A DNA stretch of 32,614 nt from Amphimedon queenslandica (GCF_000090795.2 NW_003546701.1:47113-79726); one strand, 5' to 3'; shown: positions 1 to 10,069, numbered from the stretch's first letter. Made by a program: numbers and translations. The notes: generated by a model from the letters alone, not told the origin.

Positions 1-1
1 T

Positions 2-155
2 AGATACCGATATGTCTATGTCACCAAGTACCGTCATGTTAGGCAACATGTCTAGATGCACTAGGATCACCTGCAGGTATTCCTGGCTATCCTTCAGGTA
101 TCTCTCTGGCTATACTCGCCGTACAAGGTACACTCGCAAGCGTCTCTGTCTTTAA
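2..155 (+). pseudogene. 3' end of an Arg/Tyr/Cys-rich protein gene (paralogue of 1467-2343), probably frameshifted
   Basis: The last part of a gene cut by the window edge. In the frame ending at the TAA at 153-155 the translation has a C-x4-C-R-Y motif, an Arg/Tyr/Thr-rich stretch and ends RKRLCL. The gene at 1467-2343 has the same layout: C-x4-C-R-Y, an Arg/Tyr run, and the end KYLCV. In the first 50 bases the Arg/Tyr-rich character lies in the neighbouring frame (RYRYVYVTKYRHVRQHV, then stop at 53-55). The coding frame therefore seems to shift near positions 40-55, which suggests a broken copy or a sequence error. An intron or exon boundary outside the window cannot be excluded. No function is assigned. 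Confidence 0.5.
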
Positions 156-1401
156 AGTCCTGATGAGATACAGTCATCGTAAAGAACATTAATTAACTGT
201 AGTTGCTACTGTAGTATCTTTTTTTGCTGCATAAAGTTTTCTTAGTTATTTTTGTCAGGCCTTTATTTTTTGATCATTAAAACAGTCAGTGTTTTATACT
301 AGTTGAGATGAAATGAAAAAATACTTTAGCACACCAATAATTGCTAACACCATTTGCTAATAGTAGGTGTAGCTTTGGTCAACAATTAAACTGCATGCCC
401 ACTCTTTATTAGATTCAGTTTAAACTTTTTTACGTAACATAAAGACATGGGCATATTAAAAGATCATCTTTAGTGTTGGTACATGTACATGGTCTTGGTT
501 GTAACTCAATTGGAATTGTGCTGAGCTTGTATTAGAGCATTTTTATGAAAAGATTTCTTAATTTCTATCACAGCTAGATCTATGAACTATAACTAAAATA
601 GATATTAACTGAGTAGAGGAAATGAGAAGCTAAAATTAATGATTGAACAGTAATGAATTAGACAGAAAATATGATCAATAGTAATTTGTTGGAAACCATT
701 GTAATCATTATAATGATGACTCTATCATTCAGCCTATAGGTACTAATAGTGGGTCCAGTTATTGAATGTGATTGCTATTGTGTCAAAGTCTCTATTATTG
801 GCTTGTACTAGAAGCAGTTGGTTTTTGAGAGAGTGCATGTAGTGTAAGATAGTGTTGGTGTTAAATCAATCTCTTATATTCTATTTACTGTACTGTATAT
901 TCTTGTTACTGACTGATATTATTTACATTCATGCTTTTAAATTTTTCCCAGAGCTGTCAGTACAGTTCAGGGGAAAAAGTATGGAATAAAATTTAATATA
1001 ATACATGAAAAAAGGAAGAAAAATTGAGATATTCTATTTGGATAATGACATACAATATTTTTAGAACAACATGTTTACTGTTATTAATAAAAAAACTAAA
1101 AGTGACAAACAAACAAAAAATAACAATAAAAGTGAAGTCTACATAGCTCCTAAAGTGGAGGAGGTCCCAAAAGTTAAAACAAATTACCAAGAACCTCTCA
1201 ACATGGCACATTATGACAGTGCAATGGTAGTAATACCAACAGTAAAAACAAAGTCAGGACAACACTTTCATCACAACAACATTCAGTTATACCTAATTAC
1301 TGAAAGTGTAACTAGAAACAGTTGGTGTTTCATATTTATTTTTAAGTTGTCATAGTCCATACAATAACAATACATTATTGAACAGTTTCATGTTAACATT
1401 C
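156..1401. other. Intergenic region, no gene seen
   Basis: AT-rich DNA between the two Arg/Tyr-rich paralogues. A 94-codon open frame at 1071-1355 (+) has no recognisable domain, is very rich in Lys and Asn, and lacks convincing splice context, so I do not call it. No RNA gene or mobile element was recognised. Confidence 0.5.
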
Positions 1402-1409
1402 TATAAATA
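1402..1409 (+). promoter_or_regulatory. Candidate TATA box
   Basis: TATAAATA lies 57 bp upstream of the ATG at 1467. This is suitable spacing for a core promoter followed by a short 5' leader. A TATA box fits an inducible or tissue-specific gene better than a housekeeping one. The call rests on motif and position only. Confidence 0.45.
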
Positions 1410-1466
1410 AGTGATGACAGTAAACACTGGATAAGCCAGAGACACAGACTAGCTGTACACATAAAC

Positions 1467-2343
1467 ATGGTGAAAGGTGCTGGCATATTGCTCCTCTTGC
1501 TGTGTGCATCTTATGTTATTGGAGAAGGTAAATATGTAATAAGTATAATGATAGACTAGTTCTTATATTAGGGACCAAGGACAGCAATAACATAGAACAA
1601 CAGGATAGTCACACAAAAGATGGTGAGACAACAAAGTGTATTATTTACAAGTACTGTATTCATTTATTCATGTACCTTTTATACAGAATCAGCTGCAGAA
1701 GATATGAGTTACTTCAAGGAAGGTAAGGCAGCTATCAATCAAATAAAAGTAGTTGTAATTTCTTTCTCTTCATTTAGATGATAGTGGAGAGCACGATGAT
1801 GATACAACTAATGAAGAAACTGATGATCAAACTACAGATGAAGGTATGTATATAAGCAAATAAATTGTCCTATTATTACTTTCTAAACAGATTTAAGTGC
1901 TATTGACGAAGATGACACTGAAGGTATTATAATAATTATATGACATATTTAACATTTAGATTATTATAATAGAGAGTAACAGTGATGGCAATGATCATGA
2001 GCAAGAAAGTCAAGCAGCTTCTACATGCACCTACCAATGGGTCACATACACTGTAATAAAAAGCATTCCTGTCTATGGAAACATCACATACAGGCGCTGT
2101 GTTTACAGGAGAGAACCATACACTTGCATGATATACAAGAGGACTCGCTACAGGACGTATGCAAAATACTGCAACCCATGCACTGGGGTCTGCAGGAGGA
2201 GATACTACACTTACATTCATAAGCTCATGAGGTCAACGTGCTACAGGTCTGCCTGCAGGTACCCACGAAGACTATACCAATACAGATACGTCATAAGGTA
2301 CCGATACCGAAGAGTGAGGCAAAGGAAATATCTTTGCGTCTGA
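1467..2343 (+). CDS. Secreted acidic-propiece / Arg-Tyr-Cys-rich basic protein, unknown family
   Basis: Six exons: 1467-1527, 1572-1622, 1687-1722, 1778-1843, 1891-1923, 1973-2343, giving 205 aa. Exon 1 encodes a clear signal peptide (Leu-rich core, ending near VIGEG). Exons 2-5 and the start of exon 6 encode about 75 acidic residues rich in Asp, Glu, Ser and Thr, without Cys. The remaining roughly 107 residues are strongly basic, with about 20 Arg, about 20 Tyr and 9 Cys. Motifs include YRRCVYRR, CNPCTGVCRRRYYTY and C-x4-C-R-Y; the protein ends KYLCV. All five introns are 44-64 nt and phase 1, so any internal mini-exon can be skipped in frame. I recognise no family. Inference: a precursor in which an acidic segment balances a cationic disulfide-rich domain, as in some host-defence peptides. 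A structural matrix or adhesive protein (Tyr-rich) is an alternative. A paralogue lies at 2-155. Confidence 0.75.
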
Positions 2344-3365
2344 TCATGCAATAAGGAACTGGATCAGAAACTGTTTGTATATAGAACATAGTATTAGTAG
2401 GACTTGTTTTGTTAAATCTTAGACTCCTAGTTAGTTGTGTGATCATTTAGTTTTTAGTTTGATAAAATATTTTAAAAGCAAAATTAATTTTGTGCTCATT
2501 AATAGCAACAGCAGTATAATCATAAAGACACAGGCAAAAAACAATACAAAAAAGGGAGTACTTTTAAAGCAATTTTTTGGAAAAGGGTGTTTTCAGAAAA
2601 TGGCATATTTTAAAATGACTATAACTCAAAAAATTGAAGTTGGAATCAGCTCAAACTTTCTACATAGCATAAGGGCATCAATATGCAACAGAAAATATAA
2701 TAAAAATTGGGGTTGATTTTTGAGTCATTTTTTGGAAAAACCATGGGCTATAGTACAGGGTATTTTTCAGAAAATGGCATATTTTTAAAATGGATGTAAT
2801 TAAAAAAACCAAAGTTGGAATTAGTTCAAACTTTCTATACAGCAAATAATGGAGAATATTTTTAGAAATTTAATATTATACCCTCTATCTTCTATTCATA
2901 AGTGGTCCAAAAGTTCTGTCCAAACCAAGTATTGTATGATTTTCAAAAAACTGATGTAATTGTGTTATCTAGAAGCTTTGAATGCATAAGGCAAATGGCA
3001 AGACATAGTAATTGATAGACCATAGCACACTTTAAAGGAGGAGTGTGTGCATTATGTATTGTCTATGATCATGACGTTGTTCAAGTTATGATGCATGATG
3101 TGGTCATGGATTCAATTATAAATTCATAATTAAAAGTACCTTGTTTTACTGCTGACAGCTTGAAAGCAAAGATATGCTGAAACTAGCCTAGCTATGAATG
3201 AGGTAAATAAAACATCATAGATTTATACCTGGAGTCCTGGACATGATACAATATGCATTGTCCTTTATTGTTGAATGTTAAGTCCTGGAATTAGTGCTGC
3301 TATGCATAATTGGCAAGTTAAAACACGTGGGTGTTCCTTTACCACACCCTTTTAAGGAGTGGTTT
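2344..3365. other. Intergenic region with two dispersed-repeat monomers
   Basis: Downstream flank of the Arg/Tyr-rich gene and upstream flank of RP2. Positions about 2560-2870 carry the dispersed repeat described separately. The rest (2880-3365) is AT-rich with no gene seen. An E-box CACGTG occurs near 3325. Confidence 0.5.
2560..2870 (+). repeat. Dispersed repeat, two tandem monomers
   Basis: Two related monomers about 175 bp apart, with similar blocks GTTGGAATCAGCTCAAACTT (from 2639) and GTTGGAATTAGTTCAAACTT (from 2814). Each is preceded by CAGAAAATGGCATATTTT. The same words occur at 7240-7425 (same orientation) and, reverse-complemented, at 17655-17845, 23035-23600 and 31620-31770. No coding capacity was seen. 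Confidence 0.75.
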
Positions 3366-3379
3366 GTTACCTAGACAAC
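3366..3379. promoter_or_regulatory. X-box-like RFX site upstream of RP2
   Basis: GTTACC-TA-GACAAC fits the imperfect inverted X-box pattern (RYYNYY, 1-3 nt, RRNRAC) bound by RFX factors, which drive ciliary genes in animals. It ends 34 bp before the ATG of RP2, itself a ciliary trafficking protein. Motif, spacing and target agree. Binding is inferred. Confidence 0.5.
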
Positions 3380-3413
3380 TGAGACAACATTGAACATTCG
3401 CCATATATCGATC

Positions 3414-5176
3414 ATGGGCTCTTGTTGTAGCTCATCCAGGACGAATAAAAAGACTGATGACGATGAAAATGGAGAAAGTAACAATGGACATATGGGAGTA
3501 GACTATTTTCAAAGGTAGAGCTTCATACACCCATGTATTTAATAATTAATGCACACTGTGACACCTTTTAATAATAATAGAGATGAAATTGATGTTAGTA
3601 AGTATGTGTGTCAAGAGCTTAGTAATGTCACTGTAGTCAAAGAGGCTGGAGAATTAAATGGTCAAGCATTTCATATTGAATCATGTGATGTAAGTTAGTT
3701 TCAATGTTGCGATTTGTTGTCAACTTGTCATTTTGACGCTGGTTTTGGAGATATTTCCAATATGAAATCCATAACTTTTCATCTTGTATGGTTGTACTGT
3801 TTTTAGCATGTAATTTCACCATAGAATTGTATCATATATCTATTGGATCATACTGCTGCTGTTACTATTGATCTTTGTAATGACTGTCAGATCTTTGTGG
3901 GCCCCTGCAAAGGAAGGTATGCTTATCTCTAGAGAATCTATATCTTTCATCTCTTTGATGTAGTGTATTTGTGAGAGAATCCAAGAGGTGTCATATCATG
4001 GCTTCTTGTCAACAATTTCGTGCTCGAGATACTGTCCAGTCCACCTTTCAGTTGCACTGTACCACACAACCTGTCATTGAGAATTGCTCTAGCATTAAGT
4101 TTTGCTGCTTTAGTGGTTTCTATCCTCAATTGAAAGGTTTAATATTTGTATGATTTTTGACTCTAACCTATATGCTTTTTGCTTTCTCTCTGCCTCTCTT
4201 TCTCTCTCTCCATTAGACCATCTGACAGTTGCTGGTTTAAGTCCACTCAATAACAATTGGTACTCAGTCCATGATTTCACTCCTCAGAGTGGAAACTGGG
4301 TCACTTTAAAACGAGTGAGTATTATTAAGAATGTCAATGAGGTTGTGCATGATACTCATGATAGCATCATTCCATCAGTAACCTGAGAAAGTCAAAACAT
4401 TTTCTGATGCATATTTTTATGTTGTTCATCAGTTCATTACCATCAAAATTGTTTTTTAACTCGCTTCAAAAATTTGTTCAAAGATAGTACATAATATTTT
4501 TTTATTAAAAATAGCATTATATTTTTTGAAACATTAATATTGTATTATATAGGAAGAGAATTTGCCGTCTTTTGGATCGGATCAAGTTTCAAGCACATCA
4601 TTTCAGTCAAACTGCAGCAGTAGAGTTGTACCCAGGACTCTGGGGATTAAATTTCAAGATGAATACACAAAAGTGAGTTACACCCCACATGATAGCCAAT
4701 TGATACTGTCCTTTGTTTATTGCAGACTAGTGTAGTTGTATTCTTGGAAGACTCTGAGCATACAAGAGCATTAAAGTTTATAGAAAATGTCAAAGAAAAA
4801 GTATGCTGTTGATAACAAAGATGTTAAAGCTCCTTCCCTTTAGCTCTCACTTCTCATTACAAAAGACACAAAAATGAAAACAAATGGCCTGCAGCAATTC
4901 TTTTTAAACAATGCTGCTGCACCCCCTGATCTTAGAGATGGTACAACTGATCATTCATTTAATTGATAACATTATGATACCCATTTTTATGCAGGAATGC
5001 AGATTGAGTATTTACTGTTAGCCGGTGATCAATGCATTCAAATCTGCTCTCAAGCATTACAGGAAGACCCTATGAACACTACTTTGAATTCTTACTGCTC
5101 ACCAAATGAGAGTCAAGCCTGGACAGATTATCAGAAGCTGTCTCATCTCATAGACAGTGGAATCATGAATAGCTGA
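3414..5176 (+). CDS. RP2: Protein XRP2 (RP2), ARL3 GTPase-activating protein
   Basis: Nine exons: 3414-3514, 3581-3689, 3825-3916, 3964-4136, 4217-4314, 4553-4672, 4726-4800, 4844-4940, 4995-5176. They give 348 aa, close to the human 350. The start MGSCCSSS carries Gly2 for myristoylation and Cys4/Cys5 for palmitoylation, as in RP2 plasma-membrane anchoring. Exons 2-5 encode the tubulin cofactor C (beta-helix) domain with [14 protein letters not shown] and CQQFRARD. Arg120 aligns with the human Arg118 finger that triggers GTP hydrolysis on ARL3. Then come [14 protein letters not shown] and [12 protein letters not shown]. Exons 6-9 encode the C-terminal NDP-kinase-like domain. Role from the family: GAP for ARL3, releasing lipidated cargo at the cilium and ciliary base. 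Internal introns are short and all splice sites are GT-AG. The catalytic Arg and acylation signals look intact, so the gene appears functional. Confidence 0.93.
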
Positions 5177-5289
5177 ATGAAAGAAAATCATTTTTAAAAA
5201 TTTAATTATTATTATCTACTTAATAACTTCTTGTCAAAATTTAATAACTGATGACCACGCCTACTTAGAAACTCTCTCGAATCTCCATC

Positions 5290-7966
5290 ATGAAGGTCCT
5301 CTTGTTCGTTTTATTTTCTTTCTTTGCCCCCTCTCTCTCAAGTCCCCTTACATGGAGGCTGGTATCTGACTCTGGACCCAAAGGCTTTGGGACCGCAATG
5401 GTGTACGACAACTCGAGCAACTCCCTCATCCTCTTTGGAAGCTTGACCGGCCCAAATGCCACCTCATCGGGTCCAGAAACCTGGCGCTATGACCTCAGCG
5501 ATGGAACATGGAGCATCATACATGATGGAAGCGGCACAGTACCAGCCAACCGACGTTTTGCTTACTTTGGTCTAGTCAGAGTGAACGGGGTGAGCTTGTT
5601 TGTACTCAGCCACGGGCACCTGGGAGTGCTGGAGTATGATGACACGTGGGTCTTCTCCCTTGATGATTATACCTGGAGGACTCCATCTGTGACTGGAAAT
5701 CCTCCAGGTACACGCTACGGCGGGCACTTTGGAGCTTGGGATAACGTTTTCTGGATGGGATCGGGTTTCACAAAGATCACCTCCATCCCATCACGTTACA
5801 TTGACACGTTCAGACTGACGTTCACTGATACTAATACGGCAAGCTGGGAGACAGTCCACGATCAGCCTACTTCCGGTAATCAGTTTAATCCTCTTGTGCC
5901 TCACGGGAGGTGCCTCCAGGGATCTTCGGTCGTTGATGAAAACACTCTCGTCATGTTTGGCGGTTGCATGAGGTAATGTCAGTAAAATAACGTATGCAAA
6001 ATGATTTTCTTTATTTGCTGGCTATTAAGGTTTTCTTTAATGAAGTACTTGTATGTATATAAAATGTTTTCTTTATTGTAAGACTTTTCTCATGCTACAA
6101 GCAATCTTGTGTACATGTGATGTCGAGAGACACTTTAACGTAAAAACTTTATGCAAAATTTAACTCAGACATTAAATGGACTTTGAACTGGCAAAATTAA
6201 AATTAAATTACTTATTAATTATTATCTTTGCTACAGTAATTGATACAGGACTATGTGTACATGTATATATTTTGTGTAGGGGTGGAAATGGTGGTGGTCC
6301 CTGTCCAGCTGAAGACGGGTGGGTATTTGACAATAGGGATAAAAAATGGACAGAGCTACCACGGTGTGCTACACCCCGTATATGGAGTGCTATGGCCCCA
6401 TTGAGCAATGAAACTGGAAAGGCAGTCCTGTATGGAGGATCTGATACCTGGACTGATCAAGTTATTTCTGTAAGAGAAAGAGAGAGAGAGGTTCACAATT
6501 TATAATGTTATATGTACATGTATCCAGGACACTCCTTGGCCTGAAAATGAAGTCCTTGTTGTTGATACTGATAACAAAGATTGGACTAGATATCTTGTGA
6601 GGGTTAGTTACCATCAGTCATTGTAACGTGCTAATCATCAGTTTTAATTCATTGCTTATTGTCTGTCCTTAGGCTGAGTCCAATGTGTATCCTCAAAGAC
6701 GTTATAGGCATGCAATGGCTGCTGGAAATAATGGAAGAGTTTACATGTTTGGAGGGAGTCTTATGTCAAAGTATGTTTTTTAAGAATAGTTTGTTTAAAT
6801 GCATGGGCATTGGGTAGTATTCTATTATCTTGATGGGTGAGAGTCATTATACTGATTAGCATACCTTGGTCTCCATATCATCCACTAATTGATAGTGTGA
6901 AATGTAAGGAATTGAGTTAATTGGCAGATCAAGGTTTTGCTTTTTAGAAGGTATTAATTCATCTCTCTCTCTCTTAGTGATTCTCAGCTAAATGATTTAT
7001 GGCTATTGGAAGGAGACGTATCACTGACAATGACAACAGGCTGTGACAGGGTTTGGTTTGCTTACACTCATCTTCACGGTCTCTTTATGATCATTGCTTT
7101 TGGGATCTTGTTTCCAACTGGTGCATTCATAGCTAGGTACTATCGCTGCAAGGGAAAGAAGATCTGGTTCATAGCTCATGTTACAGTCCAGGTATGACAT
7201 GATAGAGACCATCATGTGAACTGCATGTTTAAAAATTCATTAAAATCCAATTTTGATTGGAACCAGCTCAAACTTTCTACACAACATAAGTGCATGTATA
7301 TATTTGGAAAAAAATGGAGGATTCTCACTTAGCCATTTTTGGCAAAATTTGGTCTAAGATTTGTAACTATATACAGGGACTTTGGGTTGATTTTTGAGCA
7401 ACTTTATAAATTCATAAAAATTAGCTATAATCTTTCCAAATCGGTGTATAACGTACATACTTGTATAATTACCTATAGATAACTGCAGTGGTATTCACCA
7501 TTCCTGCCTTTGTCATGATATTTCCAACTGGTGCCAGTCTTGAGCCAACTCATCCTCATGCCATCATTGGGATCATACTAATGACAATCATGATTGTCCA
7601 GCCAATTAATGGAATACTGTGAGTATCCACACACTTTCTCTCACTCATGTACATGTACACACTTCTCTCTCTCTCTCTCTTAGTCGTCCACATATTAAAG
7701 AAGGTATTGAGAAGAGCAAGTATCGTATATGTTGGGAGTGGTTTCACAGGATTTGGGGTGCATCCACAATTATCCTCGGACTCATTCAAGTTACGCTTGG
7801 CGTCTTCCTCATAGTCCCTCCGATGGGCGTGTGGATTGTTTGGATACTCATGCTGTGTGGTTGGGTGGCTGCTTTTATTGTCCACGAGGTCATCAAGGTA
7901 GTGTGTATGTGCAAGGACAAAAATGATGCCGACGAGGAGTTTGAAATGAAGTCCAAGCATCCTTAA
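5290..7966 (+). CDS. Secretory-pathway Kelch-repeat protein fused to a cytochrome b561 domain
   Basis: Seven exons: 5290-5972, 6280-6469, 6528-6602, 6673-6770, 6978-7191, 7479-7618, 7684-7966, giving 560 aa. A signal peptide (MKVLLFVLFSFFAPSLSS) is followed by about 330 residues of Kelch-type beta-propeller repeats (ETWRYDLSDGTW, DDTWVFSLDDYTW, VMFGG, DGWVFDNRDKKWTELP, RVYMFGG, LNDLWLLEGD). From about residue 370 a five-helix cytochrome b561/FRRS1-type membrane domain carries four conserved His: HGLFM, IAHVTVQ, HAIIG and WFHRIWG. These are the expected ligands of two b hemes. The tail is short and charged. Family knowledge: such domains move electrons across a membrane, usually from ascorbate, often paired with a DOMON domain; here the partner is a propeller. 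Inference: a cell-surface or vesicular transmembrane reductase whose outer propeller binds a partner or substrate. Exon 1 is much more GC-rich than later exons. Intron 5 holds a dispersed repeat. Confidence 0.88.
7240..7425 (+). repeat. Dispersed repeat copy in Kelch-b561 intron 5
   Basis: Contains GGAACCAGCTCAAACTTTCT and GGGTTGATTTTTGAGCA, words shared with the copies at 2560-2870 in the same orientation. It lies wholly inside the intron 7192-7478. Confidence 0.7.
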
Positions 7967-8265
7967 TTGACACTAGTTCTCTCTTCCAGTGGCTCTTTAC
8001 ACTCTATGGTTATTATTTTGACTCATTGTTATAGTGTTCCTCCACTCACTGATCAATGTTATCCCTTTCTCTCTAGGCAGCTTTATTTCACCAGGATTTC
8101 ATTATCAATTTTTAAAGATTTTAAATTTTATCTCAGTTTTATCTCAGTTTTCCTTCATTTTAAATTTTAAAACACTTATTTGCTAGATGCATAAACAAAC
8201 AAACTCCTTATAATGAGATGCAACAATTAATGAAAAATATAGGATTAATTTTTGTTACATGATAA

Positions 8266-8806
8266 TTAAATAAATGTAGCCTTCTTAAAATACCCTTTCA
8301 CAATCACACTCACATTAACTGCTAGCCAATGACTCAGTATTGTCTCAGTGTATGCTGACAGGAAGTACAGGCTGGGTGCTTGGGATCGGTATGCTGTGAG
8401 ATTGATCCAAAACGTCACAGTGATATTATTTGCTTTCTTTTGTATTATGACTTCATCGACTCCAGGGAAAGTCCCCATTATTAGTTTACGAATGTAAAGG
8501 TCCTGAAGTAATGGGGTTTGGTCCTTTTGTATGGAACCTCTTGACGGCCAACTGTGTGTTACGCCTAACGTGTATGCTTTCTTTCGTCTGAATGTAAAAA
8601 ACAAAATTTTTACACAATAGTATTTTAGCCACACCCATATCATGCCCAGCCCCGCCCTTTAGCTAAAATTACCTTTCCTTGTTTCCAGGTTGTAGCATGA
8701 AAGAGGCTGTGTGGATTTTCCTGGTTCTCATTATTGTCCAGGGGGAACTAGAGACTCCAACATGCCTGACTAGGAAGACAGAACGACCCAAAGAGACAGC
8801 GGCCAT
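8266..8806 (-). CDS. MRPS24: Mitochondrial small ribosomal subunit protein MRPS24 (uS3m)
   Basis: Two exons on the minus strand, 8806-8673 and 8587-8266, giving 151 aa (human protein about 167). The N-terminus (MAAVSLGRSVFLVRHVG) is basic and hydroxylated, as expected of a mitochondrial presequence, and RTRKIHTA follows. The conserved core is clear: LYIRKLIMGTFPGVDEVII, then YFLSAYTETILSHW, matching the C-terminal half of animal MRPS24. It acts in the mitoribosome small subunit. The start chosen is the ATG after which homology and presequence begin; an upstream in-frame ATG at 8881 would run through the shared promoter. It is head-to-head with MRI1. A candidate poly(A) signal of the convergent Kelch-b561 gene (AATAAA at 8269) touches its stop codon. 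Confidence 0.88.
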
Positions 8807-8887
8807 TTTATTAAAGTAAGAATATACGAATCGGACCCGTGTGACGGAGAAGTCCAATAGATCATTCCGTATATTCTTCAATTCATT
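8807..8887. promoter_or_regulatory. Bidirectional promoter MRPS24 / MRI1 with inverted repeat
   Basis: Only 81 bp separate the two divergent start codons. A perfect 11-bp inverted repeat, AAGAATATACG at 8818-8828 and CGTATATTCTT at 8868-8878, sits almost symmetrically: 11 bp from the MRPS24 ATG and 9 bp from the MRI1 ATG. There is no obvious TATA box. Shared transcription control is inferred from layout. Confidence 0.6.
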
Positions 8888-10069
8888 ATGTCTCTACAGT
8901 CCATTGTCTTCGACAAAGAGGAAGGGAAACTCTCCATACTTAATCAGCTCCTGCTACCAGATGTATCGTTATATGAGGAAATAAATACTGTACAAGATGC
9001 ATGGGATGCCATCAAAAACATGAAGGTTAGTGTGGGGGTTTTTTTTAGCTCCCCCCAATTTTCACCTCAATTTTCACACTTCGATAAATGCATGAGCTCC
9101 ACCCATGTGTGTAATCAAATCCTCTTTTATTTTTATCTTTTTTACTAGACAAGAGGAGCACCAGCTATTGCTATAGTCGGTGCACTGAGTATTGCTGTTG
9201 AATTGAAGAAAAGGAATTTTCTTTCTCTCTCTGAACTTTCTTCTTTTGTGAACGAGTCCTTCAGCTACCTCCAGTCAGCTCGACCAACTGCAGTCAATAT
9301 CACCGAAGCAGCTAAAAGGTTCTCGGAGATCACGCAAGGTCTAGTTGAGAGAATTAAAGATCCGAAAAAAGCTTGTGACATACTTTACAAAAACCTTTAT
9401 GAAATGCTCCAAGAAGACATCAGTACTAATACTAGCATAGGACGGAATGGAGCAGAACACATACTAACTCAATACAGTGGAGGGGATGTGACTATACTCA
9501 CTCATTGCAATACAGGATCATTAGCATGTGCAGGGTATGGTACAGCACTGGGTGTCATTAGGAGCCTACAAGAGAAAGGACGTCTCAAACAAGTATACTG
9601 TACAGAAACTAGACCATACAATCAAGGATCAAGACTAACAGCGTATGAGCTAGTCACTGAGGGTATCCCTGGTACACTCATCTGCGACTCAATGGCTGCT
9701 TGCCTCATGAAAGAGAGGCACGTGTCTGCTGTTGTCGTGGGTGCAGACAGAGTCGTTGCTAATGGAGACACTGCTAATAAGATAGGGACCTACCAATTGG
9801 CAGTGGTCGCCCGCTATCATGGGATACCATTCTATATAGCAGCACCTTTCACTACAATTGACTTTAGTATTTCGTCTGGGTCTGAGATAGTCATCGAAGA
9901 GCGAAAGAAAGAAGAGATGATTTGTTTTGCTGGCAAGAGGATTGCGCCCGAGGGGATCAATTGTTGGAATCCTGCTTTTGATGTGACACCAGGAGAACTG
10001 ATCACTGGAGGCATTATAACTGAAAGAGGAGTCTTCACTCCTACTGAACTGATCAATCAGAAAAAATAA
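8888..10069 (+). CDS. MRI1: Methylthioribose-1-phosphate isomerase
   Basis: Two exons, 8888-9025 and 9149-10069, encode 352 aa (human about 369). The enzyme converts 5-methylthioribose-1-phosphate to 5-methylthioribulose-1-phosphate in the methionine salvage pathway, in the cytosol. The N-terminus includes [20 protein letters not shown] across the splice. The active-site Cys is in [16 protein letters not shown] (Cys173) and the catalytic Asp in [19 protein letters not shown] (Asp246). The end has [19 protein letters not shown] and a family-typical C-terminal helix. It belongs to the eIF2B alpha/beta/delta-like fold, but the Cys/Asp pair identifies the isomerase rather than an eIF2B subunit. 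It is divergent from MRPS24 (81 bp) and convergent with H6PD, with 55 bp between stop codons. Confidence 0.95.

Noticed and set aside
1071..1355. 94-codon open frame on the plus strand
   Set aside because: Lys/Asn-rich, AT-driven, no signal peptide, domain or splice context, and an equally long antisense frame overlaps it.
8807..8881. Longer MRPS24 N-terminus starting at 8881
   Set aside because: It would place coding sequence through almost the whole divergent promoter, and the added residues do not look like a presequence.
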